A stretch of DNA of 64,000 bases from Ailurus styani (taxonomy: Eukaryota > Chordata > Mammalia > Carnivora > Ailuridae). Below, piece by piece: positions 48,101 to 57,100 of the stretch (positions are counted from its first letter, which is position 1; every line of letters begins with the position of its first letter). The stretch spans positions 660,406 through 724,405 of the forward strand of contig LNAC01000232.1 in NCBI GenBank assembly GCA_002007465.1, written 5' to 3'. The notes below the pieces were generated by a model. It had not been told where the DNA came from, did not search any database, and worked only from the letters and a program-made list of their open reading frames with translations. A program made the translations under genes and the position numbers.

Positions 48101-51100
48101 GTCACTATTGGTTTATGTGCACTGATTTTCCTTTGCTCACTGAAGGCAGAAGGTTTATCTCCTGTATTTCAAAGTCTTTAACCATTAGGAGGGTCTGCCA
48201 CATAATAGGACTTCGTAAAAGTCTGAAGGAATGATTGTGTGAATAGCCAGGATCTTGTCCTTAGTTTGAACATTTTGCTAATGAGCTCTCAACATTTCAT
48301 TTGTTGAGCACTCTGTGCTAAGAAGTCATCTGATTTGACTAGCTCAAACTCATTCTCTAAACCAGGGGCTGTCAAACATTTCATTCTCAGAACCCCTTTG
48401 TAACTCTTAAAAATTATTAAGAATTCCAAGAAGTTTTTATTTGGGTTATAGCTAACAGTAATTACCTTATAAAAATTAAAACTGAGGAAAAATTTAGACA
48501 TTTATAACTGATTCATTTTAAAATAATGATAGCGGGGCACCTGGGTGGCTCAGTTCATTAAGCAACTGCCTTCGGCTCAGGTTATGATCCCAGAGTCCCA
48601 GGATCGAGTCCCACATCAGGCTCCCAGCTCCACGGGGAGTCTGTTTCTCCCACTGACCTTCTCCTCTCTCATGCTCTCTCTCACTCTCTCTCTCTCTCAA
48701 ATAAATAAATAAAATATTTTTAAAAATTTTAAAAATTAAAATAAAAAATAAAATGATAACGAACCCCATATACATAAACATAAACAATATATGTTTATGA
48801 AAAACAATAATTTTCTAAAACAAAACAAATAAATTCAATGAGAAAAATGGGATCGTTGAACATTTTTTTTGCAAGCCTGTTTAAACATCCAGCTTTATTT
48901 ATTTATTTATTTATTTATTTTTTAAAGATTTTTTTTTATTCGTTTGACACAGAGAGAGAGATCACAAGTAGGCAGAGAGGCAGGCAGAGAGAGAGGAGGA
49001 AGCAGGCTCCCCGCCGAGCAGAGAGCCCGATGTGGGCCTCGATCCCAGGACCCTGGGATCATGACCTGAGCCGAAGGCAGCGGCTTTAACCCACTGAGCC
49101 ACCCAGGCGCCCAAACATCCAGCTTTAAAGAAGATTGCTAGAGTCTCATATCTGCTTCAGAATTCAATCTGCTGCTATATGTTGTTTTGGTTGAAGTACA
49201 TGAAGAAAATATGACCTCTCACAAATATGTAATTTGGTAAGGGAAAGGGCCTCAGGAAGCCCCAGGGGTCCTTGGAGCTCACCTTTGAGAACACTGCCCT
49301 TTACTTTAATATCTGTGACTAGACCCTACTCACCGGCCTAATGATCTGCCTCAACTTAAAATCGTAGATTTACTGCTGCTGCCATCTAATAGCATAAAGA
49401 GATCATTATCAATATTACTATAACTCCTTACCCGTGTCCCATGTCCCATAGTTTTCAAAGTGTTTTCCCATGCAATGTCTCCCAGTAGCTTATCAGATAT
49501 GGTCTGACCTTGCCCATGCGCAGGTTTCCTAATGTTAAATGACACAATTCAATCGAATAAGTTTTAATGATCTAATTAGCTTTATTAGTTAAACTATGCA
49601 TCAGCCAGCATCCCATCTAGCAAGTAGAGGGGAGCTCCAAAGGGCTACAGAAAAGGAAAGGTTTCTAAAGGTACAGAGGGAGTGGAAAAAAGGAGATTAT
49701 TAGCAAAGAAGCCATTGTTTTTGGCAAGGTAGCCCTTCTATGGGGAACGGGAGGGGTCTATCCATAAAGTTCCTAGTGCTGGCCAAGAAATTCCCATGTT
49801 GACTGGTTAAAGGTTACATTTTTGGGAGGTTGAAACTGCAGTTAGGCAAGGTAGTAAGTCTTGATTTACTCACATGGGGCCTTACCCTAAGTGACACCAT
49901 TTGGGACCTGTGGTTTTATTTTTAACACTATGAATCATGAAATTCAAATTTATATGATCTGCTCAGGGCCATTCAGCTGGCAAGAGACAGAGTCAATACT
50001 CAGACTCATGCTTTATGAGTGCGAACTACATGTTCTTTCTCTGGCTACTTACACCAGCAGGGCCCCAGACTGATCTCATCTACAAAAATTTAGAATATCT
50101 AGATTTTATCAGCTACTGCTGTCTGCTCTCCTATACTTGATTAAAGCATACTTATTGGTAAAAATTCTTTCCCTAACTCCAAGAACAGGCATTCAAAAGT
50201 ACTACAGTATTCCTAGAGACCGATGACAGCCCCACATGGGGGAAAACTACATGACAGGTTGTCGCCTAGCATTGGACAATAGGATATGTCCAGGCTCACC
50301 AATCTTGTAACAGTGATTCAGGCCCTCAGAATTCTGGGGCACCAGGGAATCCTGCTCCAGCAAATATAGGCCAAAGCCTGCTGGAGGGACCTAAATCCCT
50401 ATTATTTAAGTTGAGTTGAGATGACCTCACCCTAGTACTAGAAGGACTATGTAATTCTCTGTGCCTGGATGACCCATGGGTAATGGAGCATATTAGGGAA
50501 AGCATGAAATCATGACTCCCATGGCCAGTCTTGATCCCCGGCAACTGCTTCTAGATGGCCTAGTCTTTCTGATCCTTGATAAGCCTTATCCTGATGCTTT
50601 CTCAGATCTCACACTTCCAGTGGGTTAAACTTTACACTTCAGTATTTTCCTAATTTATACCCTAATGTGGAACAACTGGTATTTATTGATAGCCCACTAT
50701 ATGCCAGGCACTGTACTACTTGTACTTACTTATTTTCCACCAATCTCACAGAGACAGTCATTATCATCATTTGATATATAAGGAAATCAGGGCTTCCAGA
50801 GATTTAAGTATCTTGACCTAGCTTGCCAAAGGCAATGGCTAATAACTGGTTGCACCATCATTTGAACAAAACCATGTCATCTTATTCCAGGTCCCATGTT
50901 TTCTCCATCACCATTGCACCTTCACTAATGCAATGGCTCTATATGACCAATTATCTTCTGCCATCATTACAGTTACATAGGGTTTAGGAGCTCACCCACA
51001 GACATTTTCTGAACCTCCAACATATTTCTGTTCCTTTCCTTGTCAATTCTAGGAATGCTTAGTCAAGAAAGACATCTTCTGGGGAGGTTCCTCAAAAAAT

Positions 51101-54100
51101 TAAAAATAGAATTACCCTATGAACTGGTAATTCTACTCCTGGGTATTGATCTGAAGAAAATGATACTACTATCCCAAAAAAGATATCTGTACCCCTATGT
51201 TCATTGCAGCATTATTTACAATAGCCATGACATGGAAACAACCTAAGTGTCCATTGACAAATGAATGGATAAAGAAAACGTAGTACATATGTATGATGGA
51301 ATGTTATTCATCCACCAAAAAAGGAAATGCTGCTATTTGCAACAACATGATGGACATTAAGGACATCACACTAAGTGAAATAAATCAGACAGAGAAAGAC
51401 AAATACTGTATGTCATGTGTATGTGGAATCTAAAACAAAAACAAAACCCATCAAACTCATAGATACAGAAAACAGATTGGTTGTTTCCAGACATAGGGGT
51501 AACAATTATAAGATAAACAAACCCAGCATGGTGATGTAGTGTACAGCATGGTGACTACAGTTAACAATACTGTGTTATATATCTGAAGGTTGCTAAGAGA
51601 CTAAGTCCTAAAAATTCTCATCACAAGAAAAAACAGTAGCTATGTGTAGTGAGGAATGTTAACTAAACTAATTGTGATCATTTCCCAATATATACATATA
51701 TCAAATCATTATGTTTCACACCTAAAACAAATACAATGTTGTATGTCAATTATATCTCAATAAAGAAAAAGACAAAGACATCTTTTTCTTAGCCTCCAAA
51801 CTTACTTCGACCTCTCCTATTAATATGATTCTACCAATCTATGGACAGAACCTTGAGATCCACTCAAAAAAGGCAGAGTGAATAGAGGTAGGCATTTCCT
51901 TACAACCAGAGATAAACAAAGAACATCCAGTTGACATTAGTTGGTGTGTAGACACAAGTCGCCAAAGGCTAAGGGTCTCTGCCCTCTTCCCCAACTGCAT
52001 GGTGACCAGACCCAGCCTTGTCCTGTCTCAGAACCGCTCCTAAACAGGGCCAGTCCCAGGTGCACCTTTGAGATAATAATACTGTCTCCTAAAACAAACA
52101 GCCATTGTTTCTACACAAAGACCTTCAATGTTTCCTCCATCAACAAAAGGCTACAGCCATCCTGCCAAGAAGACAAAGAGCTGGAAAGCCCTTTCATAAA
52201 TATCATGATGGTGGGAGGGGAGGAGTGGAGGCAGGAAGATCATTCTCCAGCGCTTTCTATGTGGAGGAATAGGACCAACTCCACCCATCAGGGACCATTC
52301 TGAATTATTGATCACTCCCGGACTATTTATAATGACAATAATAATGGCTTCCTAATCTGTGAGATGGAAATAATATCTATCCCTTACAGAACTGCTGTCA
52401 GGATCAAATAAGATCATCGGTATACAAGCTCTTTGTAAGATTTAAAAGGCTGCCCAACTGATATGGTTATTATGGGAAGATAGATGGTTCACCCACATCG
52501 CCTGCATAAAAAAGATAGCTCTATTTTAGCTGATGAAACTCCAAATAGCTCTGGTATCTAGCTCCACCCAGGTCCTCAAATAAAGCACAAGGGACATGGT
52601 CAGTATGTGATCAAATAAACATAAGAAATGTGGTCAGTATGGCTGACCACTAAAGTTTATGAAGGTCTGTCCAGGCCAAAGTTAGGTTATTTTTCCTAGC
52701 CCCAGGAACCTAAATCCTGGAAATGAGCCCCCTGGTGGTTGGTCTCTCACCTAGGGTTTCATGCTCCGAACTTTTACCACCCATCCCCTTAGTCCCTCTT
52801 AAAACATACCTTCCTTAACCAATTTACACAAAAATAGATTTACATAATAAATTAATCATGAGAAAACTATCCATCCTCACTGGTGATCAAAGACAAATTA
52901 AGGCAAATTGTACCATTTTATGCCTATTTAATAATAAAAATTAAAAATGAGAATATCTAAGGTTGGTGAGACTGTGACAAAATTGGTATGATCTCAAAGT
53001 ATTAGTGGCATAATACATTTGTGTGATTCCCTACAAAAGCAAAATGACAACACATAACCAAGCACTAAGAAGGTATTCCTATCTTTTGTCCTAGCATCTC
53101 CCTCCTTGGAAATTCCCAAGGAAATACTTCAACAGAAATGGCAAAAAGTAGCAAGTATAGATTTACTTACAGTTGGCAAATATTGAAATAACAAGAGAAA
53201 TGTTCTAGTTAATTGTGATGTGACTGTAGTCATTAAAATGAAAATATAAAAACTACTTACGAACATGAGGAAATATTTAAGATATAACTGTAAGTGAAAG
53301 GGAACCACATGAAGGGTGCCTGGGTGGCTTAGCTGGTTAAGTGGCTGCCTTCAGCTCAGGTCCTGAGCAGGCTCCCTGCTCATTAGGGGAGTCTGCTTCT
53401 GCCACTCCCTCCCTGCTCATGCCCTTCTCACTCTCTCTCTGAAATAAACAGATAAAATCTTAAAAAAAAAAAAATGAAAGAAAGAAAGAAAAGAAAAGAA
53501 AGAAAGGGAACCATACGATACAACTAGGTAAAATATGTAAATATATGGATAAAGGCTGGTAACAATATCTTTGGTGTTGTGGTGGTAAATTATAGGTGAA
53601 TTATATTTCAAAATGTTCTTTAATGTTTTTATATCCTTTTAAAAATACAGCAATAAAAAGAAAAAAGTAATAAGCCAGCAGAATTCAAAATTATGTTTCT
53701 ACTAATATAAAACACATAGTTATCCTTGCAAAGATGTTGACAGGTGTCAATAAATTAATGTGTAATACATTTGCATGCATTTGCATGCAGAGAGACTGTA
53801 GTAGACTCTAGTTACAAGCCTCAAAAATTGAGCCAGGTCAACAGTCACTGCATTGGATTCCTGCTTCTGCCACTTGCTTGCTGTGTGGCCTTGGGCAAGC
53901 TATTTGACATACCTAAACCTTTCCTGATTTATAAAATGGGAGTGATAATAGAACTAATATTCTAGAATCATTGTGCATAGTCAATAAGATAAGGTACATA
54001 GCGTAGTGCTTTTATTCGATAAAAGGTTGGTGTATGTGCTGTTAATAATAATGATGATGGTGGTGGTTGTAAGGATTAACTGAGGTCTTCCAGAAAAAAT

Positions 54101-57100
54101 GCTCTAACTTAAATCATGCTGTTCAAATGTATTATCCCTATATGTGAAGCCAACTACAAGCCAAACACACCTTGCTTTTTAGAGCCGTTTTAGGTTCAAA
54201 GCAAAATTGAATGGAAGGTGTAGAGATTTCCCATATACCCTTGTCTCTACGTATGGACAGGCTTCCTCATTCTCAAAATCCCCCACCAGAGTGGCACATT
54301 TACTACAGTCGATGAACTTACACTGACACATTATTATTCAAAGTTCACACTTTACATTAGATGTTGTACATTTAGTTCCACTGTCTTAAAAATTCTCCGC
54401 ACACCACCTACTCATCTCCCTCTCCTCCCAGATTTGCCTTCCTCAAAATGTCATACAGTAAGAATCATACAATACGTAGCTCCTTCAGATTTGTCTCTTT
54501 CTTTTTTTAAAATAATTTTTAAAAAGATTTTATGTGTGTATTTGACAGGGAGAGAGACTGCAAGAGAAGGAACACAAGCAGGGGGAGTGGGAGAGGGAGA
54601 AGCAGGCTTCCCACAGGGCCCAGGACCCTGGGATGATGACCTGAGCCGAAAGCAGACACTTAATGACTGAGCCACCCAGGTGCCCCCAGATTTGCTTCTT
54701 TCTTGAAAGGTATTTTTTATTACCAGTCTACAGGACCAAGTAAGTATTTTGAAATTCTACTAGGTAATGCAAAGATAACTACTATCAGTGATTGTGTTAG
54801 ATTATTTATATATATTATCTCCATAAGATAGGTATCAGTCTCTTTGTTCTACCAACAAGAGAGTGCCCAAAGTCACAAAACCAGTAAGTGGCAGAGTTGG
54901 TATTTAAATCCAGTTTGTCTGACTCCGATGTTTATATCTTTCTATTATGCCAAAGTGTTTATCCTAATTCCAAAAAATGGGTCCTAGAGCATCTGAACCA
55001 GTCATAGGACTGACAGGGAAAAGCACACTGATAAAGATGCATATCCAACCACACGTCATTGAAGCTCTTAGAAGACAGCCTCCTGATAGAACAACACAAC
55101 AGCCACCATATTTTGTATCAGCTTTTAGGGCTAGGACTTGCATCCCTATCATTAGGCAGGAGAGCTTAGCACACAGACTAACAAAATTACAAGGGCCTAG
55201 TTCAATATTTCTTAACTTTTTTGGCATTATCCCTCAACTCAGGGCCATCTTTAGACATTTTCTTCCTAATCACCCCTCACCCCAGTTAAATTTTAATAGT
55301 ACATAAATACTACATTTATTTATGTACTGTGGCCTTTCGAGGGCCAAAAACTATTGCAATATCTAAGTTGTTTTTTTCTTTTTCTTTTTCACTCTCCAAG
55401 AAACTATTTCTACCCCCTCGGGGGTATATCATCCCCACTGAGAATATATAGTCTAGTTGCAGATGGTCAGAGCTTGGGTAGGCTGACAGAAAGCTGACAG
55501 GGAGATGAGGTCAGGACCTTGGAGAGTGCCAAATTAGCCCTACTGAGACCGTGTCCAAGGCTCATGATTGCCTCTAATTTTGCCTGAGAGAATGAAGAGG
55601 ACTGGGAGAGGATGGGGGCTAGGAAGCTAGTAGCAGTACTCTTTTACTACATGTCGGAAGCATCAAAATGTAAAGGCCTTCAGAGCCCTTGGCACATGCT
55701 GGTCTCCCTTCCCAGGAAGTTCCCTTCTTTTCACCTTCCTTTCAAGGAGCTAAATCCTCCTCATCTTTCAGTTTCTGGTTCAGATATCACTTCCTCTGCT
55801 GTCCTCATAGATTCCCCAAATCTGAGTAGAACCGAATTGCATCACAGAACTCTGTACTGGTCATATGCCCCTGGAGCATTTCATTCAGTACTGGGCATCA
55901 TATAGGGAGACCCATCATATAGGGAGAGCACCAGGTCTGGAGACCAGGGTAGTGACCATTATGGAATATTTTTTACCATAGGCCTATTTATTTACTGGTT
56001 CTAGTTACTCTTTAGTGGGGGTAATGACTTCATGAACATTATCTTATGTGAACCTCATATAATCCTATTGGATTGGATAGGTACAGATTAGGAAACTGAA
56101 ATTCACAGAAATTAAGCAACTTGCTCAAGTTTCCTCAACTGGTGAATGGTAGAGCCTGGTGTTTGTATCCAGGTCTGTGTAAATTCGGAGGCTATACCTT
56201 CAATCTATAATTCTTTGACTCTATCCTTCCATGGTACACTTGTTCTGTCCTTTCACTTTGTCCTCTCAACTTAGACAGCAAACCTTTCCAGTTTGTGTCT
56301 GTAGCTGGAACTTCAAATAAGCTTCCTTCAGTGCCTGAGACATGGTGGGCTCTCACACAGGAGAGTCTGAGCTGCATTGACCACAACTATACCACTTACA
56401 TCTTTAGCCCTTTTATTGGGAATCTGAGCTCTAAGGTCTGCTAAACCTTTCTCCTTCTGCCTTTAAAGAAATGGGGCTCAGACCTAGCATAACAACCACT
56501 GAAACCCACCAAACTATTTTTCATTCCACATAGAAAGGAACCATGTTGCTGTTTTACAGAATGGTAAAAACTTCTGTTCATCAATAGAACATGGTGCTGC
56601 TGAGCTGGTGTCAGGAATGTGAACTTAAAAACTGTATTTCCGGGCGCCTGGGTGGCTCAGTGGGTTAAAGCCTCTGCTTTCGGCTCAGGTCATGATCTCA
56701 GGGTCCTGGGATCGAGGCCCGCATCAGGCTCTCTGCTCAGCGGGGAGCCTGCTTCCCCCATCTCTCTGCCTGCCTCTCTGCCTCCTTGTGATCTCTCTCC
56801 CTCTGTGAAATAAATAAAAATAAAATCTTTTAAAAAAACTGTATTTCCCTTTTAACTCTTGACAAAGTAACTTTAACAGCTTCCTAACGATCTGCCTTTT
56901 TCTTCTGAACTCAGTGACAAGTTCTTTTTAATCAAAATATCTTACGCTGAAAAGGTAATCAATGCCAGGACACAGCCTGCTCACACAGATAGATGCTGTC
57001 TCCACAGGCATTGCTGCAGAAGTGTGTACACAGATGTTGTACACACAGGTGCTTCTCACAGACACAGGTGTTACTCACAAAGACAGATGTCCACCAGGAA

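Noticed and set aside
51941..52303. 120-codon open frame in PKD2L1 intron 2
   Set aside because: Low-complexity, no homology recognised, sits next to L1 and MIR repeats; chance.
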